Assembly: GCA_963815045.1 (NCBI GenBank)
Contig: CAWFET010000003.1
Coordinates: 372,001-436,000 of the forward strand
DNA: 64,000 bases
Direction of reading: 5' to 3'
DNA from: DASUPK01 sp963815045
Lineage (GTDB): Bacteria; Actinomycetota; Thermoleophilia; Solirubrobacterales; 70-9
Shown here: one piece after another, positions 23,528-31,667 of the stretch
Position numbering within the stretch: the first letter of the stretch is position 1
Layout: each line of letters opens with the position of its first letter
The notes under the pieces: generated by a model
What the model was told of the DNA's origin: nothing
Seen by the model: only the letters and a program-made list of their open reading frames with translations
Databases searched by the model: none
Translations under genes and position numbers: made by a program

Positions 23528-24667
23528 CTAGACCTCGACCGCGACCGGGGCGTTGGCCTCGAAGACCCGCCAGTGGACGTCGAACCGCTCGAGCCCTTCG
23601 AGGAAGTGCTTCGAGTCGAAGGCCTGGGAGGGCGCCAGGCCGCCGCGACCCTCGAAGCCCCTGCGCGAGGTGAGCAGCGCCCCCTGGACGATCGCCGCCG
23701 CGGTCAGCCCGTAGACGTCTCTGCCGGTGATCACGCCCTCGCGCTCGATTTCGCCGCGCTTCGCCTCGCAGACGATCGCCCAGCTCTGCCTCTCGCGCTG
23801 CTCGGGAGTCTGCCCCTCCGGGAGCCGTGAGATGGCGGCGTTCGCGAGCCGCTTCAGCGGCGTCCGCATGGCCAGACCGGCCGGGCGGACCATGGCGCTG
23901 AAGACCGGCGCCAGGCGGTCGCTCGAGAAGGCGCCCGCGTTCATCGATGCCCGCACGTTGCGGGTCGAGATATGGCGCGGCACGGTGATCTGCTCGCCGG
24001 AGGGGTAGCGGAACATCCGCTGGCGGCCGAAGGGCTCGGGGAAGTCGTACGTCCCGCGGGAGACGCCTCCCTTCGAATCGACCCACTCCATGTTCCGCCA
24101 CTCGACGTCCTTGCCGCCGATCATCTCGAGCGTGGTGCGCGCGGTTCCCTGGCTCGGCGCGAAGTCCCGCCAGCAGTAGTGCAGGGCCAGCTCGTCGAGC
24201 TCGCCCATGCCCTCGGCGGTGAGGGAGGCGAGCATGTCGCCGGGCACATAGTCGAAGCCCATTGCGGGGATCACCGCCACCCCGGCGCGGGCGGCGCCGG
24301 GGCCGTAGCGCTCGAAGGCCATCTTCATGTAGGGCTGCTCGCCGGTGGTGTCCAGGTAGTGGGTTTCGGTCTCCACCGCGGCGGCCAGGACCGGCTCGCC
24401 GAACTTGACGAACGGACCGGCGCAGTCGATCACCGTGGTGCAGTCCGAGAGCAGGTCGCGCAGGGAGGACGGGTCCTCGATCCGGGCCGGCTTGGCGGGA
24501 GCGTCCAGCTCGAGGTCCCGCCTCAGGGCATCCAGCTTCTCGGCGCTGCGGCCGGAGACGACGAAGTCCGCCTCGGCCCCGACGAGCTCGGCTACGACCA
24601 GCCGGCCGGTATAGCCGGTGGCTCCGTAGACGGCGATCGGCCCGGTCTGGCGGGAGATAAGCGGCAC
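23528..24667 (-). CDS. Saccharopine dehydrogenase-like NAD(P)-binding reductase
   Basis: About 379 residues. The N-terminal Rossmann loop is VYGATGYTGRLVVAELV, followed by VVSGRSAEKLDAL and DCTTVIDCAGPFVKFGEPVLAAAVE, then THYLDTTGEQPYM and VIPAMGFDYVPGDML. This is the pattern of the saccharopine dehydrogenase-like family that includes mycobacterial trans-acting enoyl reductases and eukaryotic SCCPDH. It probably reduces an enoyl or acyl substrate with NAD(P)H. GTG at 24667 is preferred to TTG at 24676 because TATCTT ends seven bases before the GTG. Confidence 0.85.
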   Translation of the reverse strand: MPLISRQTGPIAVYGATGYTGRLVVAELVGAEADFVVSGRSAEKLDALRRDLELDAPAKPARIEDPSSLRDLLSDCTTVIDCAGPFVKFGEPVLAAAVETETHYLDTTGEQPYMKMAFERYGPGAARAGVAVIPAMGFDYVPGDMLASLTAEGMGELDELALHYCWRDFAPSQGTARTTLEMIGGKDVEWRNMEWVDSKGGVSRGTYDFPEPFGRQRMFRYPSGEQITVPRHISTRNVRASMNAGAFSSDRLAPVFSAMVRPAGLAMRTPLKRLANAAISRLPEGQTPEQRERQSWAIVCEAKRGEIEREGVITGRDVYGLTAAAIVQGALLTSRRGFEGRGGLAPSQAFDSKHFLEGLERFDVHWRVFEANAPVAVEV

Positions 24668-24674
24668 CGCGGCC

Positions 24675-24680
24675 AAGATA
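24675..24680 (-). promoter_or_regulatory. Candidate -10 box TATCTT for the reductase
   Basis: On the minus strand TATCTT ends seven bases before GTG 24667 and covers the alternative TTG start (24676), which it therefore excludes if it is the promoter. Confidence 0.42.
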
Positions 24681-24699
24681 CTGGGAGACTGCCGACCTC

Positions 24700-25800
24700 G
24701 TGAACGCGGTGCCGCCCACCCCAGGCCGTCCCCTTCCGAGCAAGGAGGAGCTGCTCGGCTTCCAGTCCACCTGGATCAAGCGCGCAGGTTTCGCCGCGCT
24801 GCTCGGCGCGCTCATCGTCGCGGCCTCGATCGTCCTCCAGCAGGCCGGCCTGAATCCGCCGAGCGGCAACTCCGACGCCGACCAGCTCGTGTTCGAGCAC
24901 GCGCATGCGGACCGGCTGGTCTACACCTCGATCCTCCTGGGCGTCGGCCTGGCGCTGTTCGCGATCCCGCTGACGTTCCTGTTCCGAGCCGTCGCGGGCC
25001 GAGCGCAGCGCGTTCGGCCCGCATTCCTGGCACTGATCGTGCTCGGCCCACCGGCGCTCGGCCTCGGCGCGGCCATCTCCTCGATCGGCAGCACCCAGGC
25101 AGCCCAGAAGTTCCACGACCAGGAGCCCGCCGCGGTGCAGCAGGCCCGCCAGCAGGCGGAGCAGGCCCAGGCCAAGCCCGCGCAGGGGGCCAAGACCGGG
25201 ACGACGGCGACCACCACCACGGGGACCGGGTCGACCACGATCAACCTGAACGGGACGACAACGACCGTCTCGACGCCGGTAACCCCGACCCAGGCAGGGA
25301 GCAACGCGCGCGAGAACCTGGCCGACCACATCAACAAGCACACGACCCTGCTCCTGGTGGGCGGGCTCGTCGGCTTCATCGGCAGGCTCGCTCTGGTCTT
25401 CGGGCTGATCTACACGAGCCTCTGGTGCATGCGCACCGGACTTCTGACTCGCTACGGGGGCGTGGCCGGGATAGTCGCCGGAGTCGGTCTCATCCTGCTC
25501 GGCGCCGTCGGCTTCGCCGTCCTGGTGATCTGGTTCGCCGTGGTCGGCCTGATCCTGCTCGGGGTCTGGCCGACCCCGCTGCCGCCCGCCTGGGAGGCGG
25601 GCGAGGCGATTCCGTGGCAGCGAAGAGAGGGCGATCTCGGGCCGCCGCCGCCCGGCGGATCGGGGACGGTCGAGGGGAGCGGGCGTGAGGTCTCGGAGGC
25701 GTCCCTGCCCGAGGGGGGCGATCAGGGCGAGGGCCCTCCCGAGCCGCCCTACGGCGAGACGCAGGGCCAGCGGCGCAAGAAGCGCAAACGGCGGCGCTAG
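24700..25800 (+). CDS. Hypothetical multi-span membrane protein with Thr/Gln-rich loop and basic tail
   Basis: 366 residues with about five hydrophobic segments: FAALLGALIVAASIVL, SILLGVGLALFAIPLTFLF, FLALIVLGPPALGLGAAIS, then, after a long polar loop, LLVGGLVGFIGRLALVFGLIY and VAGIVAGVGLILLGAVGFAVLVIW. The loop (residues ~140-205) is Gln/Ala then Thr/Gly-rich (TTATTTTGTGSTT) and probably lies outside. The C-terminal 80 residues are Gly/Pro/Glu-rich and end in nine straight basic residues. I recognise no family; such layouts recur in Thermoleophilia. GTG at 24700. The stop shares a CTAG with the converging VOC gene. Confidence 0.6.
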   Translation: MNAVPPTPGRPLPSKEELLGFQSTWIKRAGFAALLGALIVAASIVLQQAGLNPPSGNSDADQLVFEHAHADRLVYTSILLGVGLALFAIPLTFLFRAVAGRAQRVRPAFLALIVLGPPALGLGAAISSIGSTQAAQKFHDQEPAAVQQARQQAEQAQAKPAQGAKTGTTATTTTGTGSTTINLNGTTTTVSTPVTPTQAGSNARENLADHINKHTTLLLVGGLVGFIGRLALVFGLIYTSLWCMRTGLLTRYGGVAGIVAGVGLILLGAVGFAVLVIWFAVVGLILLGVWPTPLPPAWEAGEAIPWQRREGDLGPPPPGGSGTVEGSGREVSEASLPEGGDQGEGPPEPPYGETQGQRRKKRKRRR

Positions 25801-26156
25801 CTTTTCGGCGGCGGCGCCGCCGCCATCAGCTCCACCCGGTGTCCTCCCGGTGCGATCGCGAAGGCGCGATCGGCCCCCCAGAGCTGGCGGGTGTCCTCGA
25901 CGGTGAAGCCCGCGTCGCGGAGTCGCTGCTTGGCCTCGGCGTGATCGGGGGCGACCACCGCGGCGTGACCGAGGGCGGGTGCGGTGTGGCCCTCCGTGAG
26001 GATCAGGTGGATCTGCGTGGCGTCGCGCTCCAGCCAGCGGACGGAGTCGCCGAGCACATCGGCGGCCGGGATCTCCTCGAAGCCGAGCAGGCCCCAGAAC
26101 TCGACCGAGCGGTCGGCCTCATCCGGAGGGATCTCGAGTGAGACGTGGTGGAGCAC
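25797..26156 (-). CDS. VOC (glyoxalase/bleomycin-resistance fold) protein
   Basis: 119 residues, one VOC unit. LHHVSLEIPPDEADRSVEFWGLLGFEEI gives the first beta-alpha-beta with a metal-ligand His, HLILTEGHTAPALGHAAVVAPDHAEAKQRLRDAGF the middle, and GAD-AFAIAPGGHRVELMA the last strand with Glu. VOC enzymes are metal-dependent dioxygenases, isomerases or resistance proteins; this one cannot be assigned. GTG at 26156, seven bases after TAGTCT, replaces a 21-residue-longer reading with no family match. It follows the cupredoxin gene on the same strand. Confidence 0.82.
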   Translation of the reverse strand: MLHHVSLEIPPDEADRSVEFWGLLGFEEIPAADVLGDSVRWLERDATQIHLILTEGHTAPALGHAAVVAPDHAEAKQRLRDAGFTVEDTRQLWGADRAFAIAPGGHRVELMAAAPPPKS

Positions 26157-26163
26157 TCCGGCG

Positions 26164-26169
26164 AGACTA
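26164..26169 (-). promoter_or_regulatory. Candidate -10 box TAGTCT for the VOC gene
   Basis: TAGTCT (minus strand) ends seven bases before GTG 26156 and overlaps the stop codon of the cupredoxin gene (26167..26169), so the VOC gene may have its own leaderless transcript. Confidence 0.42.
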
Positions 26170-26964
26170 GAACAGCGAGAACCAGCGGCGCCGGGACTCG
26201 TCCCCGGCGCGACGGGCAACCAGCCCCGAGGCGAGCAGTGCCGCTCCGACCAGGGCCAGCGCTCCGACCGCCATCCCGGTCATCGGCAGCGTCGTGGAGG
26301 TCCCTGCGGCATTCGGCGACGCGACCGCCGAGGACTCCGAGGTTCCCGAGCTGCTCGAGCTCGCGCCGCCGCCGCCGCTGCTACCGCCGCCGCCGCCGCT
26401 GGAGCTCAGAACCCGGACGGTCCCCTTCATGTTCGGGTGGATCGTGCAGATGTAGCTGAAGGTCCCCGGCGAGTTGAAGGTGTGCGAGCCGCTGCCGCCG
26501 GAGTTGATCGTCCCGGTGTCGAAGCTCCCGTCGTCGGCCGTGGCGGTATGTGGCGCCTGCCCTGAGTTGTGCCAGGTAACGGTGTCACCGACGTTGACCG
26601 TCACGGATGCGGCGCTGAAGAAGAAGTCGCCCATCGTGACGCTGGTCGAGGCAGCCTTGTGCGCCTTGGCGTCGCCGCCGCCGGGGGGGCCGGTCGCGGG
26701 CGACCTGTCGCCGATCGGCGTGGACGCCGTCCCAGATTGGTCCCGCGGCTCAGTCGGAGTTCCCGCGCCCGGCCCCCCCGACGCCGTCGGCGCGGTGGAC
26801 GTCGAATCGCCTGGATCCGCGGGCGCTGCCGGATCCGTTGGCGTCGTGGACGTCGTCGTGGTCTCCGTCGAGGTGCCTGTGTCCTGCGCAGCCGAGAACG
26901 CCGGCACGGCGCAGATCGCCACCAGGACGAGCATCCCGCTCGCCAGGGCTCTCGCTCCCTTCAC
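26167..26964 (-). CDS. Cell-wall-anchored cupredoxin (plastocyanin-like) with LPMTG sorting signal
   Basis: About 265 residues. A signal peptide (LASGMLVLVAICAVPAFSAAQ) is followed by a Thr/Pro/Ala-rich spacer, then a cupredoxin domain (VTMGDFFFSAASVTVNVGDTVTWHNSG onward). The type-1 copper ligands are His in APHTATA, and Cys, His and Met in YICTIHPNMKG. A Gly/Ser linker follows, then LPMTG, a hydrophobic helix and a basic end (RRAGDESRRRW), 40 residues from LPMTG to the C-terminus. The product should be covalently anchored by a sortase and bind one copper for electron transfer outside the membrane. Start at GTG 26964: the promoter at 26972..26999 overlaps or lies upstream of the longer starts 26985 and 26973. 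Confidence 0.85.
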   Translation of the reverse strand: MKGARALASGMLVLVAICAVPAFSAAQDTGTSTETTTTSTTPTDPAAPADPGDSTSTAPTASGGPGAGTPTEPRDQSGTASTPIGDRSPATGPPGGGDAKAHKAASTSVTMGDFFFSAASVTVNVGDTVTWHNSGQAPHTATADDGSFDTGTINSGGSGSHTFNSPGTFSYICTIHPNMKGTVRVLSSSGGGGGSSGGGGASSSSSGTSESSAVASPNAAGTSTTLPMTGMAVGALALVGAALLASGLVARRAGDESRRRWFSLF

Positions 26965-26971
26965 CCTCAGC

Positions 26972-26999
26972 ATCGTACGGTGCATTGACTTGTAGTCAA
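26972..26999 (-). promoter_or_regulatory. Promoter of the cupredoxin gene (-35 TTGACT, -10 TACGAT)
   Basis: On the minus strand TTGACT (26999..26994) and TACGAT (26977..26972) are 16 bases apart, and the -10 ends seven bases before GTG 26964. TTGACT is also one arm of a palindrome, TTGACT-ACA-AGTCAA (26985..26999), which could bind a regulator across the -35. Confidence 0.5.
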
Positions 27000-27034
27000 C
27001 TACGGAAAATCGGGGCTTTCGGATTGGCCGGCGC

Positions 27035-28672
27035 CTACCCCAGGGCGCTGACGCCCGGCGGGGCGTCCGAGGCCTCGGGCTCAGCCTCGGCCGCGACCCT
27101 CTTCCGGTGGGTGCGGATCTCGCTCATGATCCGCTCGAGCCGTGGCTCGGTGGAGGCGTCGACGTGCGTCATCGCCGCGGCGATCGCCGGATGGACCGAG
27201 GCGATGCGCTCGTGCATCGCCTGCGCCACGGCGCGATAGGTCGGATGTCCCTCGCGGCCGGAACGCAACTCGATCAGGTGCATGGCCTCGCGAGCGTTCA
27301 GGTCCAGCAGGTAACGGATCCGGTACCCGAGGCAGAGCGCGTATGGCGCGGCGTCCGGCAGGCCAGCGGCGACGAGCCTCTCGTACTCGGTCCGCGAGAT
27401 CTCGAGCGCCCGCTCGTACTCGGGGCCCGCGCCCGCCTCGCGCACCTCCGCGGGGATGCCGGCGCCCAGATCGGGGCTGAGACGCTGCCACTGGCAGGTC
27501 AGCATCCGGTGGCGCTGCAGATCGCGGAAGCCGCCGTAGTCCGAGACGATCTCGAAGCGGTACCGCACCGCCTCCCAGCCGCGGCCGGGGCGGTGACGGC
27601 GGTTCGGCCGCTCGCCGACCAGGTCGGCGATGATCTCGGCCTGCTCGTCCGGGGGGAGGGTCCGGACGCGGTCGAGGATCGCGCGCTCTGACGCGGCCGA
27701 CGATTCGAACAGCGAGGCCGCGATCAGGTCGTCCTCGGATCCCTCGACGTCGATCAGCTCGACGGAGGGGACGTCGTCGCCCTCAGGGCGATCGAGGCCC
27801 ATCCGCGAGACCCAGCGCTCGGCGGCCTCGCGGCGCCGTTCGAGGTAGGAGACCCACTCACCGCCGCGGTCCGGTCGCTCGACGCGCGCCACGAAGCTCG
27901 GCATCACCTTCTTGAGCTCCTCGAGGATCATCGTGGCGAAGTGGCGCGACTCCGGCAGCGGGGAGGCGAGCATCCGCAGCATGAGCTGCTCGTAGGCCTG
28001 CCCGGAGGCGAAAATGCCGACGTGGCTCAGCGTTGCAGCGGGGAGCAGCCCGCGCAGGAGGTCGAGGGCCTTCGCCTTGATCGACCGCTCCCAGGCGGCC
28101 TCCGGCTCGTCGCCGCGCGGCCAGCGCTCGGCGGCCCACTCCCTTACCTGGGCGAGTGAGCGGGAGTAGATCGCGAAGATTTCGTCCATCGCCGCCGCGT
28201 ACTCGGGGCCGAGCTCGTCATCGCGATAGAAGCGATGGCCACCGCCCGCGGACTCCGGCAGGCGCTGGTCGTACGGGATGTAGCGGGTCGACTGCTCCAG
28301 ATATGCCGCGAGCCGGCCGCGCTGGAGCACCTTCGTGAGGACGTTCGAGACCCACTCGCAGGCGACGTGCGCCCCGCCCACCTGGGCGATCGAATCGTCG
28401 CCGTAGCCCATGAAGACGCGCTCGTAGAGGCCGGCGGCGCGCTCGCCCTCCTCGCCTTCGAAGGGGCGGCCGCCCTCGGGCACGTCCGAGGCGAACTCGT
28501 CGAGGTAGAGCCGCCGCAGCGTCCCGGGGTAGCGCGAGTACCTGGCGAAGAGCGCGCCCTTGATCGTCTCCGGAAGGTTGACCAGCGCGAAGACGGGTCG
28601 GTCGAGATTGGTGAAGTGGGGGGAGAGGAGCCTCCGTTCCTCTTCCGTGAATTCCTCGACCGGGTAGCGCAC
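27035..28672 (-). CDS. Tandem-domain FAD-dependent thymidylate synthase family protein (ThyX-like)
   Basis: 545 residues, about twice the length of a classic ThyX. Both halves look like ThyX folds. The first has NVLTKVLQRGRLAAYLEQSTRYI (residues 110-132) and RGLLPAATLSHVGIFASGQ; the second has FRDLQRHRMLTCQWQRLSP (382-400) and LGYRIRYLLDLNAREAMHLIELRSGREGHP. ThyX makes dTMP from dUMP with FAD and folate, using the RHRx7S motif. Here the first copy reads RGRx7S and the second RHRx7R, so each copy lacks a different key residue. Either the two halves share one active site or the function has changed. GTG at 28672 follows the AEC transporter stop by 18 bases. Confidence 0.82.
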   Translation of the reverse strand: MRYPVEEFTEEERRLLSPHFTNLDRPVFALVNLPETIKGALFARYSRYPGTLRRLYLDEFASDVPEGGRPFEGEEGERAAGLYERVFMGYGDDSIAQVGGAHVACEWVSNVLTKVLQRGRLAAYLEQSTRYIPYDQRLPESAGGGHRFYRDDELGPEYAAAMDEIFAIYSRSLAQVREWAAERWPRGDEPEAAWERSIKAKALDLLRGLLPAATLSHVGIFASGQAYEQLMLRMLASPLPESRHFATMILEELKKVMPSFVARVERPDRGGEWVSYLERRREAAERWVSRMGLDRPEGDDVPSVELIDVEGSEDDLIAASLFESSAASERAILDRVRTLPPDEQAEIIADLVGERPNRRHRPGRGWEAVRYRFEIVSDYGGFRDLQRHRMLTCQWQRLSPDLGAGIPAEVREAGAGPEYERALEISRTEYERLVAAGLPDAAPYALCLGYRIRYLLDLNAREAMHLIELRSGREGHPTYRAVAQAMHERIASVHPAIAAAMTHVDASTEPRLERIMSEIRTHRKRVAAEAEPEASDAPPGVSALG

Positions 28673-28690
28673 GAGCGAGCCATCGTAGAT

Positions 28691-29620
28691 CTATCCCCAG
28701 ATCGATTGGGCGGCCAAAGCCGCAACTACCGCGATCGCCGTCGTCCAGGCCACCGCCTGCGCGGCCAGCTTGGAGTCCAGGCCGTAGACGTGCGCCACCA
28801 GCAGCGTGTTCACGCCGCACGGCATCGCCGCCAGCAGCAGGTAGGGGCCCGGCAGGTCGATGAAGGGAAGCGAGAGGAGGAGCAGCAGCCCGGGTGCGAT
28901 GACCAGGCGCAGCAGGATCGTCGCGCCTACCGGAGGATCGAGCGGTGTGCCGAGTCGGATTCTCTGCTCTTCGACCTCCTCGGCGAGGACGGCGCCGACC
29001 GCGAAGAAGCCGATCGGAAGGAGCGCGACCACGACACCGCGCGAGATGTCGACCAGGGTGTTCGGCGCCCAGGAGTCAGGCGCGAGCAGGGCCAGGATTG
29101 CTGCGTAGAGCGGAGGATTGCGGGTGAAGAAGGCGACCAGCCGGTCCCTAGGCCCCTCGCCGGCCTTGGTACCGAACGCCGCCCCCACCCCGAAGCCGAG
29201 CAACAGCAGGCTCGGGACCGAGACGACCACGTCGTAGACGACCGCCTGCCCCAGCGCGTGGAAGCCGAGCAGGGAGGCGCACAGCGGATAGCCGAGGTAT
29301 CCGGTGTTGGGGGCGAGGGTCCCGACGATCACCGAACCGGCCGACGGGCGCGCCAGTCGAAGCAGCCGCAGACTGACGAGCCAGGCCAGCCCCGCGGCCG
29401 CGAGGATGGCGACCCAGCCGACCAGCAGGCCGCCGGCGACGTTCGCGTTCAGGTGCGCCCGGTCGAGATTGAAGAAGACGACGAACGGGATCAGCGTGTA
29501 GAGGGAGAGCACCAGCAGGCGTCGAGCTACGCGCACCGCCTGCGCGGGCCAGCGTTGCTCCGCGGCGATCCCGGCGGTGCTCGAGATCGCGATGGCCACG
29601 ATGGTGAGGAGGACGCCCAA
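28691..29620 (-). CDS. Auxin efflux carrier (AEC) family transporter
   Basis: 309 residues with about ten membrane helices in two five-helix halves. Polar crossover segments NTGYLGYPLCASLLG and PCGVNTLLVAHVYGL, each in the middle of a helix, are the AEC fold's signature; bacterial members move malonate, malate or other small acids. ATG at 29620. It is the upstream member of a two-gene unit with the ThyX-like gene. The substrate cannot be read from sequence. Confidence 0.88.
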   Translation of the reverse strand: MGVLLTIVAIAISSTAGIAAEQRWPAQAVRVARRLLVLSLYTLIPFVVFFNLDRAHLNANVAGGLLVGWVAILAAAGLAWLVSLRLLRLARPSAGSVIVGTLAPNTGYLGYPLCASLLGFHALGQAVVYDVVVSVPSLLLLGFGVGAAFGTKAGEGPRDRLVAFFTRNPPLYAAILALLAPDSWAPNTLVDISRGVVVALLPIGFFAVGAVLAEEVEEQRIRLGTPLDPPVGATILLRLVIAPGLLLLLSLPFIDLPGPYLLLAAMPCGVNTLLVAHVYGLDSKLAAQAVAWTTAIAVVAALAAQSIWG

Positions 29621-29675
29621 GGGCCGGACATCCTCCCGGTTCGCCGCGCGCCTCGGTCATCTGCGCACCGCCTGA

Positions 29676-29681
29676 TACTTT
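29676..29681 (+). promoter_or_regulatory. Candidate -10 box and strong RBS of the secreted copper protein
   Basis: TACTTT (29676..29681) would start a short leader that holds an unusually strong Shine-Dalgarno run (AAGGGAGGGG, 29691..29700) before the ATG at 29705. Unlike most genes here, this one seems to have a leader and a conventional ribosome-binding site. Confidence 0.4.
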
Positions 29682-29704
29682 GCTCCTGGAAAGGGAGGGG
29701 AAGC

Positions 29705-31660
29705 ATGGAGGCTTCGATCCGTCCTGGGATAAGCAAGTGGCTCGTGGTGTTGAGCAGCGCGTTCGCCGCGCTGCTGCTGATTCCACCCGCGGCTAGCGCG
29801 GGGGTGGACGGCGGGTGCCCGACGATCGCGAACAAGCCGGACCAGATCTCGCACGTCGACTACCAGGGCGTCCAGCACATCACCTACTGCTACGGGCCGA
29901 TCACGATCCGGCCTGGCCAGAACATCATCAAGCTCCGGCCGGCGAACGACGGCACCCAGAACCTCTGGCCGCAACAGGACGGGTACATCACCCGCTTCGA
30001 TCCGGAGTTCATCTATGCCGATGGGACGGTTCCCCCGGTCGACGTCCTGCACCTGCACCATGCCGTCTGGCTCGTCAACGGCAACCCGCAGTACGCGGTC
30101 GGCGAGGAGAAGACCATCCAGCAGCTTCCTCAGGGTTTCGGCTGGCCCAGCCACCCCGGCGACTCCTGGATCCTCAATGACATGCTGCACGACCTCGTCG
30201 CCCAGCCGGCGCAGGTCTACGTCGTCTGGCGAGTCGATTTCGTCCCCTCGACCTCAGACGACTACAGCTCGATCAAGCCGGTGCACACCAAGTGGCTGGA
30301 CGTCGCCGGTGACCCCAGCCTCTATCCGGTGTTCGACGCCCTGCGCTCCGACGGCCACAACGGCACCTACACATTCCCCGATCAGGCCCCGGCCGCGGAT
30401 CGGGGACCGTGCGGGCCCTTCGGCCGCCCGAAGGGCACTCACGGATGTCTCGGGAAGGCCCAGAGCTGGACGCCCAGCCAGGACGTCACGCTGATCGGGA
30501 CCGCGGGGCATCTCCACCCGGGTGGACTCGACACCCAGTTGCGAGACAAACGCGACGGGGTGGGGACCAACACCCTCTTCACGTCCAACGCGCACTACTA
30601 CGAGCCGGCGGGGGAGGTCTCCTGGGACGTCTCCATGGGTGCGACGGATGGACCCAACTGGCGGGTGCAGGTCCCGGCTGGGGACCACGTGAGCGTGCAC
30701 GCGACTTACGACACGCGAAGAGCCGACTGGTACGAGGTGATGGGCATCATGCCCGTCGCCGTCTACAACGGCACCGATGCGGGAGGCAAGGACGCACAGG
30801 ACCCGACCATCCCGCAGACGGAGGTCCTGACACATACGCACCTGAGCGAGAACGACAACCACGGCGGACAACCGACCGGAGCCGTGGACCCGTTCGCGAT
30901 ACCCAGTGCACCGGTGCCCGGCCGCACGATCGGGATCCAGGACTTCACCTACCAGGCCCCTCCGAACGCCGGCTTCAGCGTCCCCACGATCCAGCCGGGC
31001 CAGACCTTGACCTTCCACAACTCCGATGCCGTCCCGAGCGTGAACGCCTTCCACACGATCACGGCGTGCCAGGACCCCTGTAACGCCAGGACCGGCGTCG
31101 CCTACCCGATCGCCAACGGGCCGGTGACCTTCGACTCGGGGGAGCTCGGCTTCAACGGGAACGACGGCGGTCTCCCGGGTGAACCCGCTGCCGACGCCGA
31201 CTCCTGGCAGACCCCCAAGGACCTGCCGTCCGGCACCTACACGTACTTCTGCCGGATCCATCCCTTCATGCGCGGTGCCTTCCGTGTAGAGGCGCAACCC
31301 AAGCCGGTCCAGAAGCTGAGGGCGAAGGACCAGCAGAGGCTCGCCAAGGCCGCCGTCACCGACATGATCGACAAGGCCGCCAGCGTCAAGCTCGGCGCGA
31401 AGCTGATCCCGGCGGGGAGCGCCCGCTCCTCGCGCGGCTCCAGGGCCCTCTCCCAGGCATTGGATGCCAAGCGAAACACGGCCTCGCTCAAGGCGAAGGT
31501 CAGGACCAAGATCAAACTCAGGTTCTCGAAGACGGCACGCAAGAGGATCAGGGCGGCGGTCGCGAATGGCCGGGCGTGGAAGGTCGTCGTCACCGCGACG
31601 GCCACCGACGGTTACGGGAACACCTCGAACGCCAAGACGCGATTCCGGCTGACCGGCTAG
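29705..31660 (+). CDS. Secreted copper protein: PHM/SURNod19-like region fused to a cupredoxin
   Basis: 651 residues from the ATG at 29705; a frame open from 28235 adds only antisense of two other genes. A signal peptide (residues ~1-32) is followed by a large beta-rich region with HLHHAVWLVN (116-125, His118-His119) and GTAGHLHPGG (265-274, His269-x-His271), the His-His and His-x-His copper sites of peptidylglycine and dopamine monooxygenases. WYEVMGIMP (342-350) could supply the Met ligand. Residues ~405-530 form a cupredoxin with ligands His450, Cys516, His519 and Met522. The rest is a Lys/Arg-rich beta module. An oxidative or copper-storage role outside the cell is likely; the substrate is unknown. 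Confidence 0.8.
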   Translation: MEASIRPGISKWLVVLSSAFAALLLIPPAASAGVDGGCPTIANKPDQISHVDYQGVQHITYCYGPITIRPGQNIIKLRPANDGTQNLWPQQDGYITRFDPEFIYADGTVPPVDVLHLHHAVWLVNGNPQYAVGEEKTIQQLPQGFGWPSHPGDSWILNDMLHDLVAQPAQVYVVWRVDFVPSTSDDYSSIKPVHTKWLDVAGDPSLYPVFDALRSDGHNGTYTFPDQAPAADRGPCGPFGRPKGTHGCLGKAQSWTPSQDVTLIGTAGHLHPGGLDTQLRDKRDGVGTNTLFTSNAHYYEPAGEVSWDVSMGATDGPNWRVQVPAGDHVSVHATYDTRRADWYEVMGIMPVAVYNGTDAGGKDAQDPTIPQTEVLTHTHLSENDNHGGQPTGAVDPFAIPSAPVPGRTIGIQDFTYQAPPNAGFSVPTIQPGQTLTFHNSDAVPSVNAFHTITACQDPCNARTGVAYPIANGPVTFDSGELGFNGNDGGLPGEPAADADSWQTPKDLPSGTYTYFCRIHPFMRGAFRVEAQPKPVQKLRAKDQQRLAKAAVTDMIDKAASVKLGAKLIPAGSARSSRGSRALSQALDAKRNTASLKAKVRTKIKLRFSKTARKRIRAAVANGRAWKVVVTATATDGYGNTSNAKTRFRLTG

Positions 31661-31667
31661 CGCCTGG

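Noticed and set aside
28235..29704. 490-codon N-terminal extension of the secreted copper protein
   Set aside because: It runs antisense through the ThyX-like and AEC genes and is charged low-complexity; the signal peptide and ribosome site at 29705 mark the true start.
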